The notes beneath the pieces are model-generated. The model saw only the letters and a list, made by a program, of their open reading frames with translations. It was not told the origin of the DNA and ran no database searches. The position numbers and the translations under genes are program-made. Shown here piece after piece: positions 1 through 8,272 of a DNA stretch of 64,000 nucleotides. Numbering within the stretch: position 1 is the first letter of the stretch; every line of letters begins with the position of its first letter. The stretch comes from Pseudomonas bharatica CSV86 (lineage in GTDB: Bacteria > Pseudomonadota > Gammaproteobacteria > Pseudomonadales > Pseudomonadaceae): positions 744,001 through 808,000 of the forward strand of contig NZ_AMWJ02000001.1 of NCBI RefSeq assembly GCF_000319305.2, read 5' to 3'.

Positions 1-258
1 GTCGAAAGCTTTCCTTTCTTTGCTGCGCTGGTTTATTTGGTCAGAAATAGGCGGTTCTCTAACCGCTTTGTCGACTTCATTTTCGTATTCTTTATCGTTT
101 ATTCGATCATCTGGCTGCTGGGTAATGACAATCTGGGCACGGCGGCGCGCTTGCGAATGTACAACTATTTGGGGGTCTTGATTGCCTTCGCTATTGTCTA
201 CCAGAGAAAAAAATACGCGGAGTGTGTCTGGGCTCAGGACAGAGCGCTATCAGGCTGA
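1..258 (+). CDS. Membrane protein, C-terminal fragment (possible O-antigen polymerase)
   Basis: The frame is open from base 1 and ends at a TGA at 256-258, so only the last 85 or so residues are present. What can be seen is one or two strongly hydrophobic segments (for example FIFVFFIVYSIIWLLG), a polar loop with GTAARLRMYNYLG, another hydrophobic stretch and a basic tail. Its position upstream of sugar epimerase and glycosyltransferase genes suggests a Wzy-type O-antigen polymerase or another multi-spanning envelope protein. This is inference from context; the fragment is too short to assign a family. Confidence 0.5.
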   Translation, partial: VESFPFFAALVYLVRNRRFSNRFVDFIFVFFIVYSIIWLLGNDNLGTAARLRMYNYLGVLIAFAIVYQRKKYAECVWAQDRALSG

Positions 259-326
259 TGGCGCTCATGGCTATTTTGGAATGTGTCGCCAGGGCGAAAA
301 ATATCCAGTGAAAATGGACTGATGTA

Positions 327-1294
327 ATGAACGTATCTATGACAGGCGGTAGCGGTTTTATCGGCAAGCTGCTCTGCAAGGCGTTGGTCTCCAGGGGTGA
401 TGTCGTCACATTGCTCTCGCGAAAGGGCGGGTTGAGCAAGACGTCGCGGTCGTGGTCGGGGATTTGACTAAGGCTTCAGTAAGTCTCGACAGTTTCGTCG
501 CGAACTGCGATGTGCTCTATCACTGTGCAGGCGAGATCGCTAATACGGCCCTTATGCATCGCTTGCATGTCAAGGGCACTACTAGCCTGCTCGCTGCTGT
601 GCACCGACGCATCAAGCGTACAGGCAAGCCTGTTCATTGGGTGCAATTGAGCAGTACAGGCGCGTATGGCCGTCAGGCAGATCTTGCGCAGATTGATGAG
701 TCCTTTGATCCTGCGCCGGTGGGGGAATATGAAGTGACCAAGACAATTGCCGATGAGTTGGTGGTTGCCTTGGCCGCTATCGAACCGCTTTTCACCTTCA
801 CTATCGTTCGTCCCACTGTGGTAATCGGGCAGAGTATGCCCAATCAGTCCTTCTTCCAGTTGGCGAGGATGGTCGGGAAAGGTTGGTTCTTCTATATTGG
901 CAAGGCTGCGTCCAATGTTTCGACCTATGTGCACGTCAACGATGTAGTCAGCGCCCTGGTAGCCTGTGGTAATGATTCACGGGCAGCAGGTCATACGTTC
1001 ATCATCGCTAATGATTGTGCTCAGAAGGACGTGATCGATGCCTTTGCGCGGTTTACGGGTCGAAAAAAGCCCTCGCTGCAGATTCCGGAGTCCGTGCTGC
1101 GACTCCTCATGCGTATTATTCCGTCCTCGGTACGGTTGCCGCTGACTCCCCAGCGTGTTGATGCGTTAGTGAAGAAGGGTGGGTACGCAAACCGGCATAT
1201 TCGCGAAGTGCTTGGCTTCCGTTTTGAGTATCCGATTCCCGAGAGTGTCCCAGATGTACTGAGGGGTAACGTTCTCCCAGGCTCAAGCGATTAG
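327..1294 (+). pseudogene. NAD-dependent epimerase/dehydratase, frameshifted (O-antigen sugar)
   Basis: This is an extended short-chain dehydrogenase of the UDP-sugar epimerase type, probably making a nucleotide sugar for O-antigen. Translation from ATG 327 gives MNVSMTGGSGFIGKLL, the N-terminal Rossmann glycine motif, and runs to about residue 33. The reading frame then shifts: the rest, starting near RVEQDVAVVVGDLT, lies one base back and continues to 1294 with the catalytic YEVTK motif and LSSTGAYG. Adding one G to the GGG run at 425-427 restores a 322-residue protein of normal family length. The gene ends 12 bases before the next glycosyltransferase, so they are probably cotranscribed. 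The shift may be a consensus error (see findings); as written the gene is broken. Confidence 0.85.
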
Positions 1295-1306
1295 TGGTGA
1301 GTTTTC

Positions 1307-2452
1307 ATGGCGATCAAGAAGAAGATTTGTATTGTAGCAACAGTGCCTTACGCGCTCCGAGTCTTCATGCTGGAGCATATTCGTGAGCTCTCCCGAGATC
1401 ATGATGTGACATTGATGGCGAATGCTGAAAACCATCAGATGGATGGACTCTTCAATGAGTATGTTCGTTTCATACGCTTGCCCATCGAGCGAAAACCTTC
1501 AGTATTCAGCGATGTGAGGACCTTGTGGCTACTCTATCGAATCTTCGCCAGGGAAAAGTTTGACTGCGTATTTTCCATTATGCCCAAAGCGGGCTTGCTG
1601 GCGATGGTCGCTGGGTTTATGGCGCGTGTTCCCCACCGGTTTCATATGTTCACGGGGCAGGTGTGGTTCACTAATGGCGGCCTTGTACGCTGGGGACTAA
1701 AAAAACTTGATAATGTCCTTGCACTCTGTGCCACTCACGTGATGGCTGATAGCCCTTCTCAACGTCAGTTTCTAATCGAAGAAGGTGTCGTCACCCCTGG
1801 AAAGATAACGGTTTTCGGCAAGGGATCCATCAGTGGTGTTGATGTCCAGCGTTTCAGACCGAATCCCGTGGTGCGCGAGAAGTACCGTAAGGAGTTGGGT
1901 ATCAGTGATCACGCGGTGGTTTTCCTCTTCATGGCTCGACTAACCCGAGTCAAGGGCGCGCTCGATGTGACCCGTGCTTTTTGTCGGGTAGCTGCCGAGA
2001 TGCCCGATGCTCATTTGCTTGTCATCGGCCCTGAAGATGAAGAGGGGATCGAGAGCGAACTGACCGTCATCATGAGCGACTTCACCGATCGATATCACCG
2101 GGTTGGTTTCACTTACGATCCAGAGGGTTATATGGCGGCCGCAGATGTATTTTGTATTCCCAGCTATCGCGAGGGTTTTAGCTCTGCAACCATCCAGGCC
2201 GCAGGTGTCGGCTTACCCGCGATCGCTTCCCGGATCTATGGGTTATCGGATGCGGTGGAGGAGGGGGGCTCCGGTCTGTTCCATGCGCCGGGAGCGCTGG
2301 AGGAGATTGGTGCAGCGATGAAGACTCTGTACACCGACAAAGATATGAGAGCCCGCTTGTCGGCCCGTGCTAATGAGCGGGCTCATGGGGATTTCTCGCA
2401 GTCATTGATTGTCCATGAGTTTGCCAGTTTTATTCGTGCAGCATTGCATTGA
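1307..2452 (+). CDS. Glycosyltransferase family 4 (O-antigen assembly)
   Basis: This 381-residue GT-B fold glycosyltransferase should add a sugar to the undecaprenyl-linked O-unit on the cytoplasmic side of the inner membrane. The N-terminal half (KKKICIVATVPYALRVFMLEHIREL) is the acceptor domain. The C-terminal half carries the family 1/4 nucleotide-sugar signature: a VFLFMARLTRVKG strand, HLLVIGPEDEE, and the E-rich donor motif REGFSSATIQAAGVGLPAIAS around residues 285-305. It sits between a sugar epimerase and a WbpL-type transferase in one orientation. Donor and acceptor sugars cannot be read from sequence. The frame is intact. Confidence 0.85.
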   Translation: MAIKKKICIVATVPYALRVFMLEHIRELSRDHDVTLMANAENHQMDGLFNEYVRFIRLPIERKPSVFSDVRTLWLLYRIFAREKFDCVFSIMPKAGLLAMVAGFMARVPHRFHMFTGQVWFTNGGLVRWGLKKLDNVLALCATHVMADSPSQRQFLIEEGVVTPGKITVFGKGSISGVDVQRFRPNPVVREKYRKELGISDHAVVFLFMARLTRVKGALDVTRAFCRVAAEMPDAHLLVIGPEDEEGIESELTVIMSDFTDRYHRVGFTYDPEGYMAAADVFCIPSYREGFSSATIQAAGVGLPAIASRIYGLSDAVEEGGSGLFHAPGALEEIGAAMKTLYTDKDMRARLSARANERAHGDFSQSLIVHEFASFIRAALH

Positions 2453-2557
2453 CGCTGCGCCGGGAGGTCGTCGCCAGATTCTGGCGGGGTGGGCCCGGAG
2501 AGCATTTCACTAAGGAATATGGTGTATCCACGTAATTCTGCGGAGCTTTTGAGATAG

Positions 2558-3574
2558 ATGACTAGTTGGTTAGTTTATTCAATCATTGTGTTATTGATTT
2601 CGTTATTGCTGACTTGGGCGCTTCGAAGATATGCACTATCGCATAGCTTGATGGATGTCCCAATGCACGCAGTTCCCATTCCGTGCCTACCCCTCGTGGC
2701 GGGGGGTGGCAATAGTTGTCGCCTTTTCTCTGGCAACCGGGGCTCTGTTGGCCACGGGCATTATCGATAGCGCGATCGGTTGGGCTTTGCTGGGGGCTGG
2801 GGTTGCTGTCGCCCTGCTAGGATTTCTCGACGATCATGGTCATATCGCCGCACGTTGGCGTCTTTTGGGACACTTCAGCGCTGCGGTGTGGGTATTGCTA
2901 TGGCTGCAGGCATTGCCGCCGATAGCGTTGTTCGGCATGAGCGTAGACATGGGGTGGTTCGGCTATCTCATCGGCTCTCTCTATTTGGTTTGGATGCTTA
3001 ACCTTTACAACTTCATGGACGGCATTGATGGTATCGCCAGCGTCGAGGCTATCTGTGTTTGTCTTGGTGCATGTCTGTTGTATTGGTTGTCTGGTTTCGA
3101 CCAACTTATAATCCTGCCATTGATGCTCGCCGCGGCCGCTGGAGGTTTTCTTTTTTGGAATTTTCCCCCAGCACGAATTTTCATGGGAGATGCAGGCAGC
3201 GGCTTCCTCGGGATCATTCTCGGAGTTCTGTCGTTGCAAGCCGCTTGGGCTTCGTCCCAGCTGTTTTGGTGCTGGCTGATTTTGTTGGGGTGTTCATTGT
3301 CGATGCGACTTTGACCCTCGTACGCCGTCTGGCCCGGGGAGATAAGGTCTACGAAGCGCATCGTAGTCATGGCTATCAATTTGCGTCCCGTCAACACGGC
3401 AAGCACCTGCCGGTCACCCTCGGGGTCGCCGCGCTCAATCTTCTATGGTTGTTACCGATAGCGGTCTGCGTCATGCTGTTCGATCTTGATGGTTTCCTCG
3501 GGTTGCTCGTGGCATATGCGCCCTTGACGGTGCTGGCTTGTCTCTACAAAGCTGGCAGCCTCGAAACAAAATAG
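2558..3574 (+). pseudogene. wbpL: WbpL-type glycosyl-1-phosphate transferase, three frameshifts
   Basis: This is a MraY/WecA/WbpL family polyprenyl-phosphate sugar-1-phosphate transferase, which starts O-antigen units by loading a HexNAc-P or FucNAc-P onto undecaprenyl phosphate. Family hallmarks are present: the DVPNARSSHSVPTPRGGG signature, NLYNFMDGIDG, FMGDAGSGFLG and EAHRSHGYQ, within about ten hydrophobic segments. The protein is spread over three frames. One A is missing at 2661-2663 (CCAAT for CCAAAT), one G in the run at 2701-2706, and one G in the run at 3287-3290. Restoring all three gives a 339-residue protein of normal length. Upstream is a glycosyltransferase and downstream is wbpM, the usual Pseudomonas order. 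Either the region is badly sequenced or the gene is dead. Confidence 0.85.
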
Positions 3575-3630
3575 TCAGCGGGATGACTGCGGAGTATCAA
3601 TTGGGATACCCGACGTGACAAAGATTCAAC

Positions 3631-5658
3631 ATGGGAGCGGTACAGGTGTTCGACAGGGTTTTGGATAGAATGCGCGCATCGTTGCTTGGGCTGCCCAGAC
3701 GCCAGAAGCGATTGTTGCAGGTTATGACGGACGTGATTCTGGTCTGGGGGGCGCTATGGCTTGCATTCGTAGTGCGCCTTGGGATCGACGACTTGGCCAA
3801 TCCCGTGGAGGATCACCTTTGGCTGTTCCTAGCTGCGCCAGTCATCGCAATTCCGTTATTCGTTCGCTTCGGAATGTATCGTGCTGTAATGCGCTACTTT
3901 GGCAACGACGCACTGATCACTATCATCAAGGCCGTCTCTCTTGCTTCGCTCATCCTCGCCGTGGTGGTGTATTGGTACAGCGGGCACAACAATGTTGTGC
4001 CGCGCTCTATTATTTTCAACTTCTGGTGGCTGAGCTTGATAATGGTAGGGGGCCTGCGCCTTGCCATGCGCCAATATTTCCTCGGGGATTGGTATAGCGC
4101 GGTACAGCACGTACCCTTTACCACCAATCGCGACGACGGCTTGCCGAAGGTTGCAATCTATGGAGCCGGCGCAGCGGGGAACCAATTGGTTGCTGCGTTG
4201 CGTTTGGGCAAAGTGATGCGACCGGTTGCCTTCATCGACGATGATAGCAGTATCGCTGATCGGGTCATTTCTGGGCTACAGGTCTACAAGCCGCGCCATA
4301 TTCAACGCATGATCGATATGACCGGCGCCCAGGAAATCCTGTTGGCGATTCCATCAACTTCACGCGGACGCCGACGTGAGATCCTCGGATTTCTAGAGGG
4401 GTTCCCGCTGCACGTGAGAAGTATCCCCGGGTTCATGGATCTTGCCAGTGGTCGGGTCAAAGTCGATGACATTCAAGAGGTCGACATTGCAGACCTGCTG
4501 GGGCGTGACGCGGTTCCCGCGCAAGAAGACTTGCTTGAGCGCTGTATCGCGGGGCAAGCGGTGCTGGTCACGGGAGCCGGAGGTTCCATTGGTTCAGAAC
4601 TGTGTCGGCAGATACTGAATCAAGGTCCCAAAACCCTGCTGTTGTTCGAACATAGCGAGTTTAACCTTTATTCAATTCTTTCCGAACTTGAGCAGCGTAT
4701 CTCCCGCGAGTCCTTGCCCGTGCGTCTGATTCCGATCCTGGGATCGGTACGCAATCAGCCACAGTTGTTCGATATCATGAAAACGTGGAGTGTAAACACG
4801 GTTTATCACGCGGCCGCCTATAAGCATGTGCCTATGGTGGAGCACAACATTGCGGAAGGCGTGTTAAACAATGTGATCGGAACCCTGAGTACTGCTCAAG
4901 CCGCCCTCCAGGCGGCAGTTGAAAACTTCGTGCTTATTTCCACGGATAAAGCGGTTCGCCCGACTAACGTTATGGGCAGCACCAAGCGCCTGGCGGAAAT
5001 GACCTTGCAAGCATTAAGTCGGGAGTTGGCGCCGGTATTGTTCGCTGATCAGGGGAACGTTTCTCAAGTCAACAAGACGCGCTTCACCATGGTTCGTTTT
5101 GGCAACGTGTTGGGGTCGTCTGGTTCTGTGATTCCGCTGTTCTACAAGCAGATCCGCTCCGGTGGACCATTGACTGTTACGCACCCCAATATTACGCGAT
5201 ACTTCATGACTATTCCTGAAGCTGCGCAACTTGTCATCCAGGCGGGTTCGATGGGGCAAGGTGGTGATGTTTTCGTCTTGGACATGGGCGCGCCAGTCAA
5301 GATCGTCGAGTTGGCAGAGAAAATGATACACCTGTCTGGGCTAAGCGTACGTTCCGAGCGCAACCCTCATGGCGATATTGCCATCGTCTTCAGCGGACTC
5401 CGCCCAGGCGAGAAGCTCTATGAAGAGCTCCTGATCGGTGACAACGTCGCTGCGACACGCCATCCGATGATCATGACTGCAACCGAGGACTATCTCTCTT
5501 GGGATGTTCTCAAGGAAAGGCTGAATGCCCTGCTGGCTGCCATCGCCGATGACGACTACGATCGGATTCGCCAGTTGCTACGGGAAACGGTGAGTGGCTA
5601 TGCACCCGAAGGCGATATCGTCGACTGGATTCATATGCAGCGGCGCCATAATCCGTGA
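3631..5658 (+). CDS. wbpM: Nucleotide-sugar 4,6-dehydratase WbpM (FlaA1/CapD family)
   Basis: WbpM is an inner-membrane UDP-GlcNAc 4,6-dehydratase required for the deoxy-HexNAc sugars of O-antigen. The N-terminal ~140 residues hold several membrane segments. A first Rossmann domain follows (YGAGAAGNQLVAAL), then the catalytic SDR domain with LVTGAGGSIGSELCRQ, AAAYKHVPMVEHN and STDKAVRPTNVMGSTKR. In that last motif a Met replaces the usual Tyr of the SDR triad, as known for this family. The length of 675 residues is slightly long. The P. aeruginosa protein starts near the VLDRMRASLLGLPRR segment, so translation may begin at the TTG at 3661 or ATG at 3670 rather than ATG 3631, which has no clear ribosome binding site. 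The frame is intact. Confidence 0.93.
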   Translation: MGAVQVFDRVLDRMRASLLGLPRRQKRLLQVMTDVILVWGALWLAFVVRLGIDDLANPVEDHLWLFLAAPVIAIPLFVRFGMYRAVMRYFGNDALITIIKAVSLASLILAVVVYWYSGHNNVVPRSIIFNFWWLSLIMVGGLRLAMRQYFLGDWYSAVQHVPFTTNRDDGLPKVAIYGAGAAGNQLVAALRLGKVMRPVAFIDDDSSIADRVISGLQVYKPRHIQRMIDMTGAQEILLAIPSTSRGRRREILGFLEGFPLHVRSIPGFMDLASGRVKVDDIQEVDIADLLGRDAVPAQEDLLERCIAGQAVLVTGAGGSIGSELCRQILNQGPKTLLLFEHSEFNLYSILSELEQRISRESLPVRLIPILGSVRNQPQLFDIMKTWSVNTVYHAAAYKHVPMVEHNIAEGVLNNVIGTLSTAQAALQAAVENFVLISTDKAVRPTNVMGSTKRLAEMTLQALSRELAPVLFADQGNVSQVNKTRFTMVRFGNVLGSSGSVIPLFYKQIRSGGPLTVTHPNITRYFMTIPEAAQLVIQAGSMGQGGDVFVLDMGAPVKIVELAEKMIHLSGLSVRSERNPHGDIAIVFSGLRPGEKLYEELLIGDNVAATRHPMIMTATEDYLSWDVLKERLNALLAAIADDDYDRIRQLLRETVSGYAPEGDIVDWIHMQRRHNP

Positions 5659-5770
5659 TGTTTCAATTGGTTTTTCAACACGACTCTATCGCCAGTCCAT
5701 CCGGGCTGGTGATTGCTTTTACATATAAACGAATCCGTTCTTGGTCGAAGAGCATTTCGGGGAGAAAACC

Positions 5771-6724
5771 ATGCGAGTGTTGGTAACCGGAGCGAATGGT
5801 TTTGTTGGTAGCGCGGTTTTCGCGCGGCTGCAGGCCGATGCCTCCACGGTCGTAACTGGAGCTGTACGCTCCCTTGCCGGGAATCCTTCGACTGATGGAT
5901 TACTGCATGCCGTTGGTGACATCGGAGCGGAGACCAACTGGGCAGCAGCGCTTGAGAGTGTAGATGTCGTCATCCATTTGGCAGCTCGTGCCCACGTTTT
6001 GAATGACTCCTTTACCGATTCCTTAGCTGCATTTCGTCGCATCAATGTCGATGGAGCAGTGGCATTGGCCCAAAGTGCCATCAGGCAGGGTGTGAAGCGC
6101 TTCATTTTCATCAGTTCAATCGGCGTTAACGGTAATGTCACTGATACGCAGCCGTTCTCCGAAACTTCGTCGCCTGCACCCCATGCGGATTATGCAAGGA
6201 CGAAATACGAAGCTGAAGAAGCCTTGAAGCATCTGTGTACGGGTTCAGCAATGGAGCTTGTGATCATTCGCCCGCCGCTGGTTTATGCTGCTCACGCACC
6301 GGGTAACTTCAAGCGCCTGCTGAAGCTGGTCTCCTCTGGTATACCGATGCCATTCGGCAGCTTGAGGAATCAGAGGAGTCTTGTCGCGCTCGACAACCTA
6401 GTCGACTTCATCATCACCTGTACGCGTCATCCTGCGGCTGCAAACGAGCTGTTTCTGATCAGTGATGGTGAGGATGTTTCCACCGCTGACATGCTTAGGC
6501 TGCTGGCTCAAGGCATGGGGAAAAAGTCTTTGTTGCTGCCCGTTCCTTCGCCTCTCCTGGCGGTACTGGCCACAGCTGTGGGCAAGCGCAATATCCATAC
6601 GCAACTGTGTTGCTCTTTGCAATTGGACTCTTCCAAGAGCCGGGCTCTCTTGGGGTGGACGCCGCGAGTCGATGTGCGTTCGGCGTTGGCAGAAGCTGGT
6701 CGGAGATATGCGCAGACGGCTTGA
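5771..6724 (+). CDS. NAD-dependent sugar epimerase (WbpV/GalE-like)
   Basis: This 317-residue extended SDR is probably a UDP-HexNAc 4-epimerase or reductase feeding O-antigen synthesis. MRVLVTGANGFVGSAVF gives the nucleotide-binding motif, VIHLAARAHVLND the epimerase signature, FISSIGVNG the catalytic serine region and YARTKYEAE the YxxxK pair. The ATG at 5771 is chosen over an in-frame upstream codon at 5741 because it has GGGGAG seven bases upstream and opens directly with the Rossmann strand. It resembles the frameshifted epimerase at 327-1294 in family and length, so the cluster carries two such enzymes on either side of wbpL-wbpM. It lies 112 bases after wbpM. Confidence 0.88.
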   Translation: MRVLVTGANGFVGSAVFARLQADASTVVTGAVRSLAGNPSTDGLLHAVGDIGAETNWAAALESVDVVIHLAARAHVLNDSFTDSLAAFRRINVDGAVALAQSAIRQGVKRFIFISSIGVNGNVTDTQPFSETSSPAPHADYARTKYEAEEALKHLCTGSAMELVIIRPPLVYAAHAPGNFKRLLKLVSSGIPMPFGSLRNQRSLVALDNLVDFIITCTRHPAAANELFLISDGEDVSTADMLRLLAQGMGKKSLLLPVPSPLLAVLATAVGKRNIHTQLCCSLQLDSSKSRALLGWTPRVDVRSALAEAGRRYAQTA

Positions 6725-7057
6725 GCGGCCCGGTAGCCACTGATGCGCCTGGGCGCTGTGATCCATGACGGTCTGGGTTGGATCAATGGCTTCAGCTCTG
6801 GCGAGCTAATGGTTTACTTCTCTGAAGGTGGCTTCGCTGCCTGGCTGGGCTTTTCAACAGAATGGCCTCAAGCGTTTGCTGCGTTGGTCAGCTGCAGGAT
6901 GCAAGGGTAGATCGGTTTTTGTGGGGTATAGCCTCGTGCTCGGGTAGATTCAAGATTTGGTAAAGAATGCATATTTGACCCTGCGTGGTGAACGACTAGG
7001 TTTGAAAGGCGGCCAAGGAAACGCTGCTAATTTCATTCACCCCAAGGAGTTCCACCC
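6725..7057 (+). other. Gene-free spacer after the O-antigen cluster
   Basis: There is no convincing gene here. A 55-codon open frame at 6743-6910 has no ribosome binding site or recognisable motif. A TTGACC at 6975-6980 could be a -35 box for the downstream comEA-like gene, but the matching -10 (AGGTTT at 6998) is poor. The spacer marks the boundary between the variable O-antigen genes and conserved chromosome. Confidence 0.4.
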
Positions 7058-7375
7058 ATGCGCAAAACCTATCTCGCCTCACTCCTGATTACCCTGTTCG
7101 GCATCCTTTCCCTGCCATTGAATGCGGCACCAGCCAATCCGGCAGCAGCAGCCGCGCCTTCTGTGCAGGCCGAGTCAGACAGGCTGGATCTGAATAAGGC
7201 GGACGCCATGGCCTTGCAAAGCCAATTGAGCGGTATCGGCAAGAGCAAGGCGGAGGCCATCGTGGCCTATCGCGAGGAGCACGGTGACTTTGCCTCGATT
7301 GACGAACTGCTGGAGATAAAGGGAATCGGCAAGGCGTTGCTGGATCGCAACCGGGACAAGCTGACAGTGAACTGA
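7058..7375 (+). CDS. ComEA-family helix-hairpin-helix protein, exported
   Basis: This 105-residue protein has a clear Sec signal peptide (MRKTYLASLLITLFGILSLPLNAAPA), an Ala/Pro-rich linker and a C-terminal double helix-hairpin-helix domain (LNKADAMALQSQLSGIGKSK; YREEHGDFASIDELLEIKGI) of the ComEA DNA-binding type. ComEA proteins bind incoming DNA in the periplasm; in Pseudomonas the gene usually follows wbpM, as here. An AAGGAG seven bases before the ATG supports the start. A strong hairpin follows the stop. Whether it works in natural transformation here cannot be told. Confidence 0.9.
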   Translation: MRKTYLASLLITLFGILSLPLNAAPANPAAAAAPSVQAESDRLDLNKADAMALQSQLSGIGKSKAEAIVAYREEHGDFASIDELLEIKGIGKALLDRNRDKLTVN

Positions 7376-7385
7376 CATCCGTGGA

Positions 7386-7420
7386 GATGAAAGGCCGATC
7401 CTATCGATCGGCCTTTCATC
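7386..7420. terminator. Perfect 15-bp hairpin between convergent genes
   Basis: GATGAAAGGCCGATC at 7386-7400 pairs perfectly with GATCGGCCTTTCATC at 7406-7420 across a 5-base loop. It lies between the converging comEA-like and DUF2897-like genes. There is little T-tract on either side, so this is a likely but not classical bidirectional terminator. Confidence 0.65.
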
Positions 7421-7428
7421 GATAGCCG

Positions 7429-7596
7429 CTAGCGATCCCGCGCCTCCTTCGCATCCATCTCCGCATTGCGCTCATGGATCTTCCTCAGCTGCTCGTCCGT
7501 CAACGGCAGCCTCTTTGCGGTGTCCCTGAGCATCATGAGGCCACCGACAATAGAACCGATCGCCACCAACAGAATCAACCAAGCATACCAGGGCAT
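7429..7596 (-). CDS. DUF2897-like small membrane protein
   Basis: This 55-residue protein has one N-terminal transmembrane helix (WYAWLILLVAIGSIVGGLMML) and a charged helical tail (PLTDEQLRKIHERNAEMDAKEARDR). It matches the small Pseudomonas DUF2897 family as I remember it; the function is unknown. The start at 7596 (MPWYAW) is preferred over 7611 because AAGGAG sits nine bases upstream of it. The ISL3-type element is inserted about 75 bases upstream, probably within or near its promoter region. Confidence 0.75.
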   Translation of the reverse strand: MPWYAWLILLVAIGSIVGGLMMLRDTAKRLPLTDEQLRKIHERNAEMDAKEARDR

Positions 7597-7662
7597 GACG
7601 TTCTCCTTCATACGGCAATAAGTCCGTATCTGTAATATCGAGTAAAACTTGGCACAGATGGT

Positions 7663-7670
7663 TCAATTAT
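7663..7670 (+). repeat. Left target-site duplication of ISL3 element
   Basis: TCAATTAT lies immediately outside the left inverted repeat and is repeated exactly at 10656-10663. An 8-bp duplication is the size made by ISL3-family transposition. Confidence 0.95.
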
Positions 7671-7694
7671 GGGTATCCGGAATTTCTGGTTGAT
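7671..7694 (+). repeat. Left terminal inverted repeat
   Basis: This 24-bp end begins GGGTATCCGG and ends TGGTTGAT. It matches the reverse complement of 10632-10655 at 20 of 24 positions; the differences are at positions 7, 12, 15 and 16. Confidence 0.93.
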
Positions 7695-7846
7695 AAAATG
7701 CCAAAGATGTAAAGAAGAAAATCTTTCTCAGCGGATTATCTGATTGATCCTCTTCAGCCTACTCTACTGCCAATTTTCTGTTTCCACCTTCGCCTGAGTC
7801 TTCATAGCGATGCTGACTAGGGAGGACAGCGAGAGCTGGGCAAGCG

Positions 7847-8161
7847 TCAAAGCGGTTCTGGTTCATGCGCAATCCGGACACCTGCACAACATTCCTCTTG
7901 TAAGAAACCGATCAAATTCTCTAGGTGCCCATACTCGGGTATACAGACAATCGTGCGGCTATGTTTCTCCTGCCGGATCAGCCCTACCTTGGCCATGCGC
8001 GCAAGGTGATGTGATAGCGTCGAAGCAGGAATACCCAGCCCCTTCTGGATATCTCCGACCGAAGCCCCATCATGGCCAGCTTTGACCAGAAAGCGGAACA
8101 CGGACAGTCGGTGACTATTCCCTAGCTCAGCTAAGCTGGCTGCAACCTTTTCGTGATCCAT
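7847..8161 (-). CDS. ArsR-family metalloregulator (IS cargo)
   Basis: This 104-residue winged-helix repressor is of the ArsR/SmtB type. The recognition region GIPASTLSHHLARMAKVGLI spans residues 43-62, followed by the wing EKHSRTIVCIP. A vicinal cysteine pair, Cys91-Cys92 (EECCAG), is a plausible soft-metal or metalloid sensor; Cys73 in the wing could add a ligand. It is divergent from the permease, and two similar operator-like boxes lie in the shared spacer, the nearer one 15 bases before its ATG. The natural reading is a repressor of the permease and itself, released by the permease's substrate. ATG 8161 is chosen over the TTG at 8173 because GGGG precedes it at usable spacing. Confidence 0.9.
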   Translation of the reverse strand: MDHEKVAASLAELGNSHRLSVFRFLVKAGHDGASVGDIQKGLGIPASTLSHHLARMAKVGLIRQEKHSRTIVCIPEYGHLENLIGFLQEECCAGVRIAHEPEPL

Positions 8162-8176
8162 AGCACGCCCCAATAA

Positions 8177-8198
8177 TTCGATGTTTCTAGAATTATAG
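8177..8198 (+). promoter_or_regulatory. Probable ArsR operator, box 1
   Basis: TTCGATGTTTCTAGAATTATAG contains the dyad TTCTAGAA and agrees with box 2 (8239-8260) at most positions, including TTCGA, CTAGAA and TATAG. It lies between the arsR start and the TTGACA promoter box. Confidence 0.65.
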
Positions 8199-8227
8199 TT
8201 GACAGGTCGGATAAACGCAAGTAGGCT
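8199..8227 (+). promoter_or_regulatory. Probable sigma70 promoter for the permease
   Basis: A perfect -35 TTGACA at 8199-8204 is followed after 17 bases by a weak -10, TAGGCT, at 8222-8227. It is flanked by the two operator-like boxes, a layout suited to repression by a dimeric ArsR protein. Confidence 0.5.
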
Positions 8228-8238
8228 GCGTACATCAT

Positions 8239-8260
8239 TTCGACAATACTAGAAATATAG
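8239..8260 (+). promoter_or_regulatory. Probable ArsR operator, box 2
   Basis: TTCGACAATACTAGAAATATAG is a second copy of box 1, ending 12 bases before the permease ATG and just downstream of the predicted start of transcription. Confidence 0.65.
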
Positions 8261-8272
8261 GAGTAATATTGA

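Noticed and set aside
6743..6910. 55-codon open frame after the O-antigen cluster
   Set aside because: No ribosome binding site, no recognisable motif, and composition like the spacer around it.
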